Of a stretch of 64,000 nucleotides of DNA, positions 26,220 to 38,000 are shown piece after piece (within the stretch, counting starts at the first letter, position 1; each line of letters begins with the position of its first letter). The position numbers were made by a program, and so were the translations under genes. This DNA is from Longitalea arenae (GTDB lineage Bacteria > Bacteroidota > Bacteroidia > Chitinophagales > Chitinophagaceae). The stretch spans positions 930,001 through 994,000 of the forward strand of contig NZ_JAFFJX010000002.1 of the NCBI RefSeq assembly GCF_016924755.1, written 5' to 3'. The notes under the pieces are model-generated. The model was given only the letters and a program-made list of their open reading frames with translations, did no database searches and was not told the DNA's origin.

Positions 26220-26340
26220 GCTGATGTGCTGATTTGCTAATGAAATACACTTTTTAAGCAGGAACTGTTTTACTTTTGGTTTTTTATTGCGCCATGCGCA
26301 GTACAAAGCCATTAGCACATTAGCAAATCAGCACATCAGC
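26220..26340. repeat. Perfect 23-bp inverted repeat with a 75-base loop
   Basis: The arm 26220-26242 (starting GCTGATGTGCTGATTTGC) is exactly complementary to 26318-26340. Extra GCTAAT/ATTAGC words lie outside and inside. The loop contains the -7 box of the next gene. The right arm is open in frame with that gene and could be mistaken for its N-terminus. Confidence 0.8.
26271..26278 (+). promoter_or_regulatory. -7 element of the dipeptide epimerase gene
   Basis: TACTTTTG fits TAnnTTTG exactly and lies in the loop of the 23-bp inverted repeat, about 72 bases before the ATG at 26350. The right arm of the repeat would form most of the 5' leader. Confidence 0.5.
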
Positions 26341-26349
26341 ACATTGACC

Positions 26350-27378
26350 ATGCGAGTAGCGTATAAGACATTCAACTTTCCCTTCAGGTACCCTTTTACC
26401 ATTTCAAAAGGAACCAAAACTCATCAGCCCTCCCTGATCGTTCAGCTCGAACATCGTGGGGTAGTGGGGTATGGTGAGGCGCCGGCGATCACCTATTACA
26501 ATATTCCCGTTGAAAAAATGGTGGCCGACCTCGAACAAAAGAAAATCTTTGTTGAGAAGTTTGCCTTTACAGATCCCGAACGCTATTGGCATTACCTGCA
26601 TCATTTATACCCGCAGAATAATTTTCTCGTTTGTGCCCTCGATATAGCGGCCTGGGATCTCTATGGAAAGATCAGGCAACAGCCGCTGTATAAACTCTGG
26701 GACCTCGATATGCAGAAAGCGCCGGCCACCGATTATACGATCGGCATCGATACCATTGACAAAATGGTAGAAAAGATGAAAGAAAAACCCTGGCCGATCT
26801 ACAAGATCAAATTAGGCACCGGCCAGGATATTGAGATAGTGACCGCCTTACGTAAACATACGAACGCCGTTTTGCGTGTTGACGCCAACGCCGCCTGGAC
26901 GGTTGATGAAGCGCTGGAAAAATTGCCGGCGCTGAAAGACCTGGGCGTTGAATTTGTAGAGCAGCCCCTGGCTAAAGACGACTGGCAGGGCATGAAACAA
27001 TTATATGAGCAATCTCCATTACCGCTTATTGCCGATGAAAGCTGCGTAATAGAAGGGGACGTACAAAAATGCCATGGCCATTTTCATGGCATTAATATCA
27101 AGCTCACCAAATGCAGCGGTATAACACCTGCCCGCCGCATGATCGCGCAGGCCCGCTCCCTTAATATGAAGGTCATGGTTGGCAGCATGAATGAAAGTAC
27201 TGTTGGTTCTGCGGCTATTGCCCACCTGAATCCCTTACTCGATTATGTTGATATGGATGGCCCCTTGTTGCTGGCCGAAGACATTGCCACCGGCTTACAG
27301 TTCGATTATGGAAAAGTGACTTGTAGTGATGCGCCTGGCCTGGGGATAACGATAACCAATGGGGCGTTTTTTTTGTAA
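26350..27378 (+). CDS. Dipeptide epimerase (L-Ala-D/L-Glu type), enolase superfamily
   Basis: The 342-residue protein belongs to the muconate-lactonizing subgroup of the enolase superfamily. The catalytic lysine pair is KIK (152-154). The metal ligands are Asp178 (VDANAAW), Glu204 (FVEQPL) and Asp229 (IADESC), and the second lysine is Lys251 (NIKLTKCSG). These match L-Ala-D/L-Glu epimerases that recycle murein peptides in the cytoplasm, although the subgroup also epimerises other dipeptides. I chose the ATG at 26350 because the in-frame extension back to 26287 is made of the word-like repeat (residues such as ISTLANQHIST), and the family normally begins near this point. Confidence 0.87.
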   Translation: MRVAYKTFNFPFRYPFTISKGTKTHQPSLIVQLEHRGVVGYGEAPAITYYNIPVEKMVADLEQKKIFVEKFAFTDPERYWHYLHHLYPQNNFLVCALDIAAWDLYGKIRQQPLYKLWDLDMQKAPATDYTIGIDTIDKMVEKMKEKPWPIYKIKLGTGQDIEIVTALRKHTNAVLRVDANAAWTVDEALEKLPALKDLGVEFVEQPLAKDDWQGMKQLYEQSPLPLIADESCVIEGDVQKCHGHFHGINIKLTKCSGITPARRMIAQARSLNMKVMVGSMNESTVGSAAIAHLNPLLDYVDMDGPLLLAEDIATGLQFDYGKVTCSDAPGLGITITNGAFFL

Positions 27379-27764
27379 AAAGTACATTCCCTTTACACAC
27401 TTATCGGCCAAAACTGCACACTTATTGGTCAAATCTGCACGTGTATTAATCTTTTTGTTTTTGTAGTACATAAAGATTTATTTTTGTTTTGTACTGGAAA
27501 CGGAGCTAAACACGCCCACCGTTTTTTTAAAAGTCAATACCAACCATCTAACCGTCTAACCATGCTTCCATCTTTTCCTAAAGGCCCTATAAGACCTCTG
27601 AATGTAAACTGCTGTACTTTTTCCATATATAAATATCTGGTATAGGACTATTCTTAAATGTCACACTAATACAGCTGACATTTCTTACTCATAACACTGC
27701 AAAAAAGCCTTCTTATTACTATTTAGCTGTTATGCCAATCTTGTTTTGGCTATAAAGACTTTAT
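27379..27764 (+). promoter_or_regulatory. Intergenic leader with a promoter for the RHS-type block
   Basis: This 386-base gap contains TTG at 27455-27457 followed after 21 bases by TATTTTTG (27479-27486), an exact TAnnTTTG. If used, it leaves a leader of about 270 bases before the first gene of the block at 27765. The leader starts AT-rich and includes an imperfect direct repeat (ACACTTATCGGCC and ACACTTATTGGTC, about 27397-27430) just before the promoter. No gene is visible in the gap. Confidence 0.4.
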
Positions 27765-30371
27765 ATGCCTGAAAAAAAAATATTATCACTGCGGCGAAAA
27801 CTGAATATACTTCTGATAGCGGCGTTGCTGTTGTTGTTTGTCCCTGACCTGCAAGCCCAAAGGGCAGAAGAGCAATCACTAACGACACAGGACACGGCAG
27901 CCGTTTCGAATCTGAACAACAATGCACATGCGCTTATTGAAAAAAGCAGGTTTAACAACCTGGTTGACTCTCTGAATAAAAGAAAGCTATTTCAGCAGGG
28001 CGTTTCAATAGGCAAATCCCCGCTCGATACCTTGTTTATTTCCAGACTGAAAGCAAGCGCCTTTTCAGGAATAAAAGACTCGGTAATGGGTGAGTTCCTT
28101 TATTATGTAAAAAACAATTTTGGCACAGACCGGGTAAAGAAAATACTAAAGAATTTTTCCATGGCAGGTGATTCAGGTTCCCTGCAAAATTTTATTGGCG
28201 GCAAACTGAAAGGTTTTTATTCGGTGAATGGTATGGAGTCATTTAAAATTCCCTCTTTTGATAAATTGCTCAACAACCAGTTCAGCGGAGTGGAATATAA
28301 TATAGCACACGACAATACCGCATTAGCCCCGTCGCCCTGGATGCACCAGCTATCAGTAAGCGATCAGGTTAAAATAATGGATATTCCTTTCCAGGTAAGT
28401 TTTTCTAATCTTTCCAATGAATATGTTCCCCTCCAATATAATAACCTGATGAAAGTAACATTCGATAAGGATGGCTTCTCACAGGGCCTGCAGCAAAAGC
28501 TGGGTAAGTATTATAATATGAAAAAGTACCTGCTGGCAGACATGGACATGCTTTCCTATGTAAAAAGCCATTTTGAAAGCGAGTTGTCGCAGCAGGTAAA
28601 AAGTTTATCTAATGAAGTGATCACCGACCCTAATGCATTGCTGCAATCAAAACTATCGAACGATGAATTGTTAAAACTGGATAATGACCAGATAAAAGAA
28701 AAACTGCTGTCGTCATCAGAAATAGGATCTATACGTGAACGGTTGCAGGGCTCACAACAATTATTAACGGAACATGGCGCAACTATGCCTGCGGCGCAAA
28801 AAGATTCCTTGCTGCAAAGCATGAAGAACCAGTCGGCCTACCTGGCCTCGCTGGAACAACTTTCCGACAAGATCAGTGCTGTAAAGAATAAAATGGCCGC
28901 CAGCGGCATCAATGCCAACCAGGTAACACGCCTGCAGCAGCACTTTGATGCAAAGGCGATTGAAAATCTGCGGCAGCCGCAGGTGATCAAAGAAGCAGCC
29001 GGTAATTTATTACCGTTAAATGGCCTGCAAAGATTTTTTACCAATGTAGGCTCGCTGAATGCCGGTACGTTTGGGAAGGAAGGAAGTGAACGTGGCATCA
29101 ACACCTTGCTGCGCGGCGGTATGGAATTATCGGTTCTGAAAAAAGCAAATGTGTTCTCCGGTGGTTTGGGCCAGGTGAAAGACGGAGGCTTTTTAAAGGA
29201 TGCAGGGCTGCAAAATTCCATCTTCAACTCCGCATCGTTTATGCAGTTCCTGCAGTTTGGAAAAGGGGAGGAGGGAAAAAACAATACCCGCATCACGGTC
29301 ATCAACAGCAATACAACTTCACCGAACACCGCCAATTTTAACCAGCTGGCATTGCCAAGAAACATACTGGCCGGAACGATTTCAAAAACGGTCAAAGTAC
29401 GCAGAGCCGGACTTGTTGAAGCGGAAATTTCAAAATCGGCCACACAATATAAGAATACCGTATCGCCCAATGCCGACCAGGTAATGGAAGCCAAGAGCGC
29501 CTTATTCAGTTACACCGATGATCTGCTGCAAACCCTGTCAGTTGGTCTGCGTTATATGGATGAATGGGAAAAAGCCGGGCTTTCGCATAATGCGCATGTA
29601 TCGTATGCAGGTTTCGGGTACACCAACCCCGGCAATCCATCAGCAGCCAAAGGCTCCTGGCAGTACGATATGCAGTTGAGGAAACAGATCACCCGCCAGG
29701 GTCATATACAGGCGCGTTTTGCCAACCGCACTTACAATTATTCAACAGATGGGCAATCCAAATGGAACAACATGCAGTTCGACATCCAGGGCCGCTACCG
29801 CTTAAACCGGAAACTATCGATGGGCGCCAAACTGAACCAGTACCAGTTGCTGCGTAAAACCGATAGTACCAAAGAAAAAATGTATGTAAGCCGTAAAGTA
29901 ACGGCCGACGCACAATATACCGGAAGGGTGCGAGGGCTTGCACAACGAACCATGTTTTCACTGGGATGGCAACAGTTCGATAACATAGCCGTGCAGCAGG
30001 GCGGGCAAAGCAACCTGTTGCTAATGCAATGGTCTACTACGGTTCCTGTTGGCACTACAGTGGTATCGATGAACATGTTCTATAATAAAGAAATTGCCGA
30101 TCATGAATTGATGGGAGATCTGCTTACCAGTGAAATTGGCGCGGGGTATCCGGTATTTAAAACCATCATGCTCAATTCATCGCTTACTTACTTAAATAAC
30201 AGTATAGCAGCACGCCAGGTAGGCATCAGGCAATCGGTAACCACTACCGCATTAAAGAACTGCACGGTAGGTTTGTTTGTCGATTGCCGTAAGAACCTTA
30301 TTACACCCGTGAATGCTTATCTGTATGGCAGTTTCCGGGGCGAACTCTCTGTTCATTACCAGATCAAATGA
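27765..30371 (+). CDS. Predicted outer-membrane protein heading the RHS-type block
   Basis: I do not recognise this 868-residue protein. It has a signal peptide (1-32, ending LQAQ). A long mainly helical middle follows (about 40-420), with heptad-like stretches such as LEQLSDKISAVKNKMAASG. The C-terminal third (about 580-868) alternates short aromatic-flanked strands with turns (HVSYAGFGYT, QFDIQGRYRLNRKLSMGAKL, GELSVHYQIK), as in outer-membrane beta-barrels. Seven bases separate it from the next gene, and six co-directional genes follow. A helical periplasmic part joined to a barrel could serve in assembly or export of the giant downstream proteins, but that is inference from position only. 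Confidence 0.55.
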   Translation: MPEKKILSLRRKLNILLIAALLLLFVPDLQAQRAEEQSLTTQDTAAVSNLNNNAHALIEKSRFNNLVDSLNKRKLFQQGVSIGKSPLDTLFISRLKASAFSGIKDSVMGEFLYYVKNNFGTDRVKKILKNFSMAGDSGSLQNFIGGKLKGFYSVNGMESFKIPSFDKLLNNQFSGVEYNIAHDNTALAPSPWMHQLSVSDQVKIMDIPFQVSFSNLSNEYVPLQYNNLMKVTFDKDGFSQGLQQKLGKYYNMKKYLLADMDMLSYVKSHFESELSQQVKSLSNEVITDPNALLQSKLSNDELLKLDNDQIKEKLLSSSEIGSIRERLQGSQQLLTEHGATMPAAQKDSLLQSMKNQSAYLASLEQLSDKISAVKNKMAASGINANQVTRLQQHFDAKAIENLRQPQVIKEAAGNLLPLNGLQRFFTNVGSLNAGTFGKEGSERGINTLLRGGMELSVLKKANVFSGGLGQVKDGGFLKDAGLQNSIFNSASFMQFLQFGKGEEGKNNTRITVINSNTTSPNTANFNQLALPRNILAGTISKTVKVRRAGLVEAEISKSATQYKNTVSPNADQVMEAKSALFSYTDDLLQTLSVGLRYMDEWEKAGLSHNAHVSYAGFGYTNPGNPSAAKGSWQYDMQLRKQITRQGHIQARFANRTYNYSTDGQSKWNNMQFDIQGRYRLNRKLSMGAKLNQYQLLRKTDSTKEKMYVSRKVTADAQYTGRVRGLAQRTMFSLGWQQFDNIAVQQGGQSNLLLMQWSTTVPVGTTVVSMNMFYNKEIADHELMGDLLTSEIGAGYPVFKTIMLNSSLTYLNNSIAARQVGIRQSVTTTALKNCTVGLFVDCRKNLITPVNAYLYGSFRGELSVHYQIK

Positions 30372-30378
30372 TGCAATT

Positions 30379-31473
30379 ATGAGAAAACTATTTATAATAA
30401 TTTTTTGTGCATGCCTGTCCGCTTCTGCATACGCGCAGATAGTGGTTCAGTTTGTACCGGAATTACAGGGACGCACTACCGATGGATTGCAGCTGGCGAA
30501 AATGACCAATGTATTTCCCGAAACCCAAACCGTTTCACTCGATATTATTGTCACCGAAAAAAAGACGGGCAGGGTAGTACAGATAAGCACCGCGCCATTC
30601 ACGTTATTACCAGGCGTGAACAGCATTGACCGGAACGCGGTATCTGCTTCCACTATTCGCTTTGCAGACAATAATACAGCGCGCTTGTTGCGGCAAAGCG
30701 GTGTATTTCCCGAGGGAGAGTATGACTATTGTTTCCAGGTATATAAACAGAATAAAACCAGCCGGGGAGAATTACTGGCAGAACAGTGCTTTGATCACCT
30801 GGTAGAGCCTTTAACACCACTATTTTTGATTGAGCCCTATCTCAAAGATAAGATCTGCGATAAACGGCCCTCATTTACCTGGCAACCGTCCTTACCGGCT
30901 ATTCCCGGTTTGCAATATCGATTAACGCTGGCAGAAATGAAAACTGGTCAGGTGGCCAGTGAAGCACTGGTATATAATCTGCCATTGATCAACCAGTCGA
31001 ATATACTTTCACCGATGTTGATATTTCCACCATCGGCCAAAGAATTGGAAGAAGGAAAGACCTATGCCTGGCAGGTAACAGTTTACAAAGAAGGCATGAT
31101 CCTGAACCGCTCCGAAATATGGGAGTTCTCCATAAAATGTAATGACACGCCGAAGGTAGAGCCGGTGGATGGATTCAGGGATATTGAAGACCTTGCCAAA
31201 GGCAATTACTATATAGCAAATGGCAGTGTACGGTTTGCCTTGTATAATGCATATGAAGCTACCAACCTGCAGTATTCTTTCTTCTGCCTGAATAAACCAG
31301 ATCAAACATTTAAGCATTTGCCTAAAATAAAACTGAAGAGAGGCAGTAATAACATTTCGATCGACCTGTCGGAAAATGAGTCGTTCATCGATGGGTACCA
31401 TTATATACTAACGGTTCGAATGCCCAATAACACACTGAAAAAACTTCGGTTCTTATATAAATCCGGACAATGA
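30379..31473 (+). CDS. Exported Fn3/TANFOR-like protein
   Basis: The 364-residue product starts at the ATG 30379, which gives a proper signal peptide (MRKLFIIIFCACLSASAYA). The upstream open frame back to 30313 overlaps the previous gene and is not needed. The mature protein reads as successive beta-sandwich modules: a first module to about residue 150 ending in GEYDYCFQVYKQN, then a second with PSFTWQPSLPAIPGLQYRLTL and KTYAWQVTVY, phrases typical of Fn3-like or TANFOR-type domains. It overlaps the next gene by 4 bases (ATGA), showing translational coupling. It may be a surface or periplasmic adaptor for the large proteins downstream. The domain name is tentative. Confidence 0.5.
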   Translation: MRKLFIIIFCACLSASAYAQIVVQFVPELQGRTTDGLQLAKMTNVFPETQTVSLDIIVTEKKTGRVVQISTAPFTLLPGVNSIDRNAVSASTIRFADNNTARLLRQSGVFPEGEYDYCFQVYKQNKTSRGELLAEQCFDHLVEPLTPLFLIEPYLKDKICDKRPSFTWQPSLPAIPGLQYRLTLAEMKTGQVASEALVYNLPLINQSNILSPMLIFPPSAKELEEGKTYAWQVTVYKEGMILNRSEIWEFSIKCNDTPKVEPVDGFRDIEDLAKGNYYIANGSVRFALYNAYEATNLQYSFFCLNKPDQTFKHLPKIKLKRGSNNISIDLSENESFIDGYHYILTVRMPNNTLKKLRFLYKSGQ

Positions 31474-32021
31474 AATTAACAGGGATCTTATTTGTAGCGA
31501 TAAGTATAATTACAGGGTGCAGCCAAAACTGCAAAGAGAAAATAGCCCGCATATATTCAACCAACCGGAAAGCGTTGGAAAATGAAAGAGAGGTAAACAG
31601 TTTCAGTCTGCGCCTTTCGTATATACCAACGGCAGTATTAACGCACAAGGATGGTAAAGATGCGCAAGCTGCCCCGCAGGATGCTGCTTATTATTATTTC
31701 AAGCTACAGGTAGTATGCCCGGAAGAAAACAATCCGGGAAATGGCAATACAACCCCATTATACTATGGGCTCGACAGTTTGTTTGCTACCCGGGAAACGC
31801 AACCATTCGCGAATCCGGTATCAGTGGAACCGGTAATAACGGGCAACCGGAAAAGATTTGAGTATCTGCTGGTTTTTGCTCAAAAAGATTTTCCTCCCGG
31901 TACGCCCATAAAGGTGGTTTTCTTCGACCGCCTGTTCACCAATACCAAACAGGTATTTGTATTTGACAGAAAAAAAATTGACGAAATAGAAACCTTGCAA
32001 TGTTATGCAAATGAAGCATAG
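31470..32021 (+). CDS. Small lipoprotein of the RHS-type block
   Basis: A 183-residue protein has a short signal peptide ending in a lipobox, SIITGC, so it should be lipid-anchored. The rest appears to be one or two beta-rich domains (YYYFKLQVVCPEE, FEYLLVFAQKDFPPGTPIKVVFFDRL). No known family was recognised. It is coupled on both sides: a 4-base overlap with the preceding gene and a 17-base overlap with the following giant gene. This argues that its product works in the same assembly. Confidence 0.5.
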   Translation: MKLTGILFVAISIITGCSQNCKEKIARIYSTNRKALENEREVNSFSLRLSYIPTAVLTHKDGKDAQAAPQDAAYYYFKLQVVCPEENNPGNGNTTPLYYGLDSLFATRETQPFANPVSVEPVITGNRKRFEYLLVFAQKDFPPGTPIKVVFFDRLFTNTKQVFVFDRKKIDEIETLQCYANEA

Positions 32022-35000
32022 AGTAAAATACCAGAAACCAATAGCTGCATTCCTGTTACTTCTTATAGGAACCCAAACCCTGTTACCGGCAACAGCGCTG
32101 GCGCTTACTTCAGGTCCTTCACAACCGGAAGCGTCTTCGTTCAAACAGGCAGGGGTGTCAGATATGGTTGACCCCTTCACTGGCAACCTGAGTTATAACA
32201 TTCCACTATTAGATGTAGATGGCTATCCGTTGAACCTGAACTATGGTGCAGGGTCAGGCATGGATGATGAAGCAAGCTGGGTAGGACTGGGCTGGAGTTT
32301 GAACGTGGGTGCTATTACCCGTCAGTTACGGGGTATAGCCGATGATATGAGTGGAGATGAATTTACCACCGAACATTATACAAAACCCAAAGTAACAGTG
32401 GGCGGCCGGCTTACTGCCAAAGTGGAACTGAAAGGAAAGGGAGCACTTAAAAACCTCGGCGTTAATGGCTCTTTTACCCTGGGTGTTTTCAGTGATAACT
32501 ACACTGGCATTGGAGCCGAACTGGGCGCCAATGCAGGTATCTCTTATTCTTTTGCCGGAAGCGGGGCCATGACAGCAGGTATGGGTATGGGCCTTATGTC
32601 GAATACCCAAAGCGGTGTTGACGTTACCCCTTCGCTTTCGTTATCATACAAGATGCAGGTAGCGGAAAATACCACGGTATCACCCGGCTTGTCTGCATCT
32701 ATAGGTTATAATACCCGCGGTGGTTTGAAAGGACTTACACTGGGTGCTTCATTTTCGGTATCAGGACAAAAGCAGGATGCAGAAACAGGCAAGGTAAAGA
32801 ATGGTAGCGGCAGTTATGAATTAGGTGGATCAACCATCTCTTATAATTCAGATCCTATCTCTCCAAAGATACAGGTACCATACCGCTCAAATTATGGTTC
32901 ATTCAGTTTTGACATTGGAGGAGCTGCCTGGCTGGTATTTGGCGGCGGTGGCGGAACAGGTTATAAAAGCGTACGGGAAGTAAAATCGCGGATCCTGAAA
33001 AACCCGGGGTTTGGCTACCTCTATGCGGAACGTGCAAAAAGGCTGCCCAATGCGATGATGGACTTTTTGCGGGAAAAAGAAAGTATGATCATGCCCGAGC
33101 TGCCCAACCTGGCAGCACCGGTAGCAACCCACGATATCTTTGCTTATACAAGCCAGGGTGGCAGCGGGCAATTCCGGTTGTATCGCGGCGGGTCCGGCAT
33201 TTTCTTCGATAACCAGGCCGTGGATGAATCTACTACACAAACCCTCGGTTTCGATGCCGGTATTGGCGGTTATGCGCATGGCGGCGTTACTTACTATGAG
33301 CAATCGGTTACCAATAAAACCCAAAAATGGACAAAGAACAATCAATACCAGACAAGGGGCGATTTCCAGGAAGTTTCGGCAACAGATCCCAATGCAGAAC
33401 ATGTATTCTTTAAACAGGTAGGCGAAAGGAACCAGGAAGATATTGACATGGTTAATAAAATACAGGGAACCCAGCCTGTTGCCATCGATATCAGTGGCAA
33501 AACAGCCAATGCAAAGTTTCGCCTTCCCGGGTCGTTTCAGGATATTACTTCAACGATAGCAAAAACCCAAAAACAAAAGAAACGCACCGCCATTTCTTAT
33601 CTCACTGCCCTCGAGGCAAGCCAGGCGGGGTTAGACAAGGACATTAAATCATTCGCTCCTATAAATTATACCGAAACTGGAACCTATGACTGGGGAACCT
33701 GTCACAAGCCGACTCCCAACAGCCCATCCATAGCACGTTATGAAAGCGGGGATGAGGGCATCATTTACAGAAAAAAACACCACATTTCCGAGATCACGGT
33801 AACCGATGAAGGTGGCAAAAGAAGTGTATATGGAATACCGGTATACAACGCACAGCAGAACGAATACTCTTTTGCTATAGGGCAGCCAGGTTCAACATTC
33901 GGCACCCGCGATAACGTCAATAATACATTTACCAAAGCCAATTGGGGCAGTTCGGTTACGCAGAACATGGAGCCTGATAATGATAATTATTTTCATCGCG
34001 ACCAGCAACCGGGGTACGCCACCAGCTATTTGCTCACAGCCATACTTTCACCGGATTATATGGATGCTACAGGAAATGGCATTACGGATGACGATAAGGG
34101 CACAGCCATTAAATTCAATTATTCCAAATTGAACGGACTGTATAACTGGCGTTCACCCAATAAAGATAAAACAGCCACAATGAGTAAAGGGTTGCTGGCA
34201 GACCCTGATGATGATAAAGGCAGCTTTGTATATGGGAAAAAAGAATTGTGGTTCCTGCACTCTATTGAAACAAAAACCCAGATCGCTTACTTTATTACTG
34301 GCGAAAGGGAAGATGGACTGGGCGTAACAGATGTTATGGGCGCTCTTAATACCAATAAAAAGCAAAGGATCTTAAAAGAGATCCGGTTGTATTCCAAAGC
34401 AGACCTCACAAAACCAATTAAAACGGTAAAACTGGAATACGCTTACAGCCTTGGTAAAGATGTGCCAAATTCTCTGGCCAGCGGCAAGCTTACACTTAAA
34501 AAAGTGTATTTCCTGTATGGGAAAGCGCCAAAAGGAGCAGAGCATCCTTACCTGTTCACCTATAATGGCGAAACAGGCGATGGCTATATGGGAACAGATG
34601 TTAGCTACGGAAACCTGTTAACCGACCGGTGGGGCAGCTACAAATCACGCACATCCAATACCAACAGAGGGTTTTCTTTGCGGAATGATGAATTCCCCTA
34701 TACAACAAATAATAAAGCAGAAGCAGATAAAGCAGCCGGTTTATGGCAATTATCGAAGATCGAATTACCATCTGGAGGAGAGATCGCCGTAAACTATGAA
34801 AGCGATGATTATGCCTATGTACAGAATAAGCAGGCCATGGAAATGGTTCAACCGCTTGCCTTGTTAAACGAACAAAACAATGTAACCAATAGCCTCACTG
34901 AAACCAGGGGTATACAACTCAATGTTACCGACAGGCAGGATGTGGGAGGAAAGATCATAGATTTTCCCGATAACCTGAATGCACTGACTCCACAGGAGCA

Positions 35001-38000
35001 AAAGGAATGGCTCAAAAAGGTTTGTTTGAACGGGTCGGAATACCTGTACACCAAACTGTTTGTTAACGTGGGTGGCATCGATGCAAAAAGAGATGCATTA
35101 AACGAAAAATATTATGACTTCGTTCCCTGTTATGCAAAAGTGGTTTCCGTTGCATCGGAGAGCCGTATCGGGAATGAAAGAAAGATCAGGATCGCTTTTG
35201 AAACCATTAAGGATGGCGATGTTAACATGAACCCTATGTTGTTAGCAGCCTGGCAACGCTTAAGGATGGAATATCCCCGGTATGCTTATCCCGGCTACAA
35301 AAACAGGATAAAAGACGGGGATGCAGGAAAAGCTGTAAAAGCTGCCGTCACCGCCATTGTAAACGCAGCCAAGAACCTGGATGAGTTAAGACGCAGTTTT
35401 AATGAAAGGGCCAAAGCAGAAGGATTTTGCAATAATGTTAACCTGGCAAAAAGCTTTGTTCGCATAACAAATATCACCGGTCAAAAATTGGGTGGTGGAA
35501 GCAGGGTTAAAAAGATTGTTATTTCAGACAAGTGGGATCAAATGACGAATACCAGTGGCATAGGAGCTTCCTATGGCCAGGAGTATAAATATACCACGGT
35601 CAATGAAGCGGGCGTTGAGATCAGCAGTGGGGTAGCCAGCTATGAGCCATCAGTGGGCAATGATGAAAACCCGTTGCGTCAACCCATTCCTTATGTACAG
35701 AAAATAAAGGGTGCCCTTAATAACTTTTTCAACCTCGAAGAGCCATATGGCGAAACCTTGTTCCCGGGGCCGAGTGTAGGTTACAGTAAAGTAACCGTGC
35801 GCGACCTCACAGCAACCGGCAACCCCGACCCTGATCAGAAAACCGGATATGTGGTGAACGAATTTTATACTGCCAAAGAATTCCCGGTTATCACGCAGGC
35901 CTTATCGAATAAGGTAAATCAGCATGGCCCTTCAGGCTGGTATTCAATGATCGGTTCAAACAGTATTCACGAGCTTACATTCTCACAGGGATATGCCATT
36001 ACCCTGAACGATATGCATGGCAAACCAAAAGCCACCAGGGTATTCAATAAAAAAGACGAAGAGATCTCCAGCACAGAATACTATTATAATGCAGAGTCGC
36101 TGAATGCCGGAGAATTCAAATTAAAGAACGTGGTAGACCTGGTGAATGAGAAAGGAGAGATAGAAGAAGACAGAATAATTGGCCGGGAAATTGAATTGTT
36201 CACCGATATGCGTGAACAGGAAACTTCCTCTACCGGTGAAACCATCGGTATAGGAGTGGATGTATTTCCGCTGCCCTTCTTTGGTGTACCCGGCTTTTTA
36301 CCCCACTGGCCCTATAAAGAAAATAATGAGTACAAATTGTTCCGTAGCGCCAGTACCATGAAGGTGATACAGTATTACGGCATTCTTGATAAAGTAGTTA
36401 AAACGGTAGATGGGTCTTCTGTGGCCACGGAAAACGTAGCCTATGACGGCCTCACCGGTGAAGTGCTGATCTCTAAAACATATAATGAGTTCGACAGGCC
36501 TGTATACACAGTTAATTTCCCGGCATACTGGATATATCCTTTAATGGGCGGTGCTTATAAAAATATTGGTACGCTTATACCTGGTTTCGACACAAACGAA
36601 AATGGCGTTATTACCAATTTTACAGTTTTCGTTTCACCAGGCGATGAATTGGTTGACATTACCAATGGCGCCACTTACTGGGTCATTGAGAGTGGGACGG
36701 ATGGCGATTACAACAACAAGGTAAAGCGACTGGTAAACCGCAACGGCAACCTGGTGAGCAACTTTACACAAACCGTAAAGATCATCCGCTCAGGATACCG
36801 TAACATGCTTACACCGCCGGCAACAAGCCTTGTATGTTTAAACGATCCTATCATTTCAGCGGGTGGTGTTAAATATGTATCCTTCTCGAAAGGCGGCGAC
36901 CAAACCGGCATGAAAGTGCTATCGGCTTCAGCTACCGTGTTTGATGATGATTGGGGCGTAAAAATTCCCTGCACAACCTGTCCGGAAGGGTATACGCTCA
37001 GCGAAGACAAACAAAACTGCATTGCGCCATTGGTTGAAAATACCAATTACTGCTTTAAACTTTGCCGTGGAGCAAACGACCCCGGTATGTATAGCAATTC
37101 AGGTGCAGGAATTCTCATTCCAGGGACACAGAGCGGCATCCTTTTGAAATCAAATTTTTGGGGCGGGGTACCAACCGGACAATCTACAGCCAAAGCGGCA
37201 ACTGTTGATTCCGGTTACGTAAGCTCTTCAGGCATCAACAGTAACCAACCGGCGCTCACGGCTACTACATTATCCACCGCTGCCGCCGCTCCTTATGATG
37301 TTTGCTTCAGGGATGATAACACGCCCAATGTGGCTTGTTGCGGCAGGTTGATAAATGCCGGTTTATGGCTTTGCGCAGATAATTCACAGGTAGACTGGAA
37401 ACCGGTTAACGAATGGATTGCATTTGAGACCTGTGTAAATATCACCCAGGGTAAAGAATACTACATAGGCTTTGCAGCAGATAATTTGATTAGGATCTAT
37501 ATCGATGGGCAATTATGGCAATCATTGAATAGTGATGTTACCAGCAACCATAATTATTGGTATCTCAGGCCCAAACATCTTGATAAAGGTAAACATCCTA
37601 TAAGAGTTGAATTTTTAAATTTAAGAGGGCATGCAGCTGTTGGAATGGAAATATATAATCATTCCTACGAGGATTTTGTTAACGGCAGCGCAAAAGTTGC
37701 AGTAGACGATGCCCATATTATCTTTTCTACCGGGCGGGATATATTAGGAAAACCTAATGTACAGGTGTATAGGGATGCACACGGAGCAAATATTCCCCGG
37801 TTTACTTGTGCCAACGGCCAAATACCTGATGTTTGTAATCCAACCGCCTGCACTGTACCAGTTAACAGAGTTATCAATCCATATGTAACCGGGTTCAGGG
37901 GCAACTGGAGGCCATATAAAAGCGAAGCATACCAGGTAAACCGTAAGTACGAGAACCTGTTCAATACCGAACCATTGGGATTGAATGTAAAAGATGCCGG

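Noticed and set aside
28838-29494. 218-codon antisense frame over the 868-residue gene
   Set aside because: Ser/Phe-rich shadow without start context, inside a convincing plus-strand gene with signal peptide and tight operon spacing.
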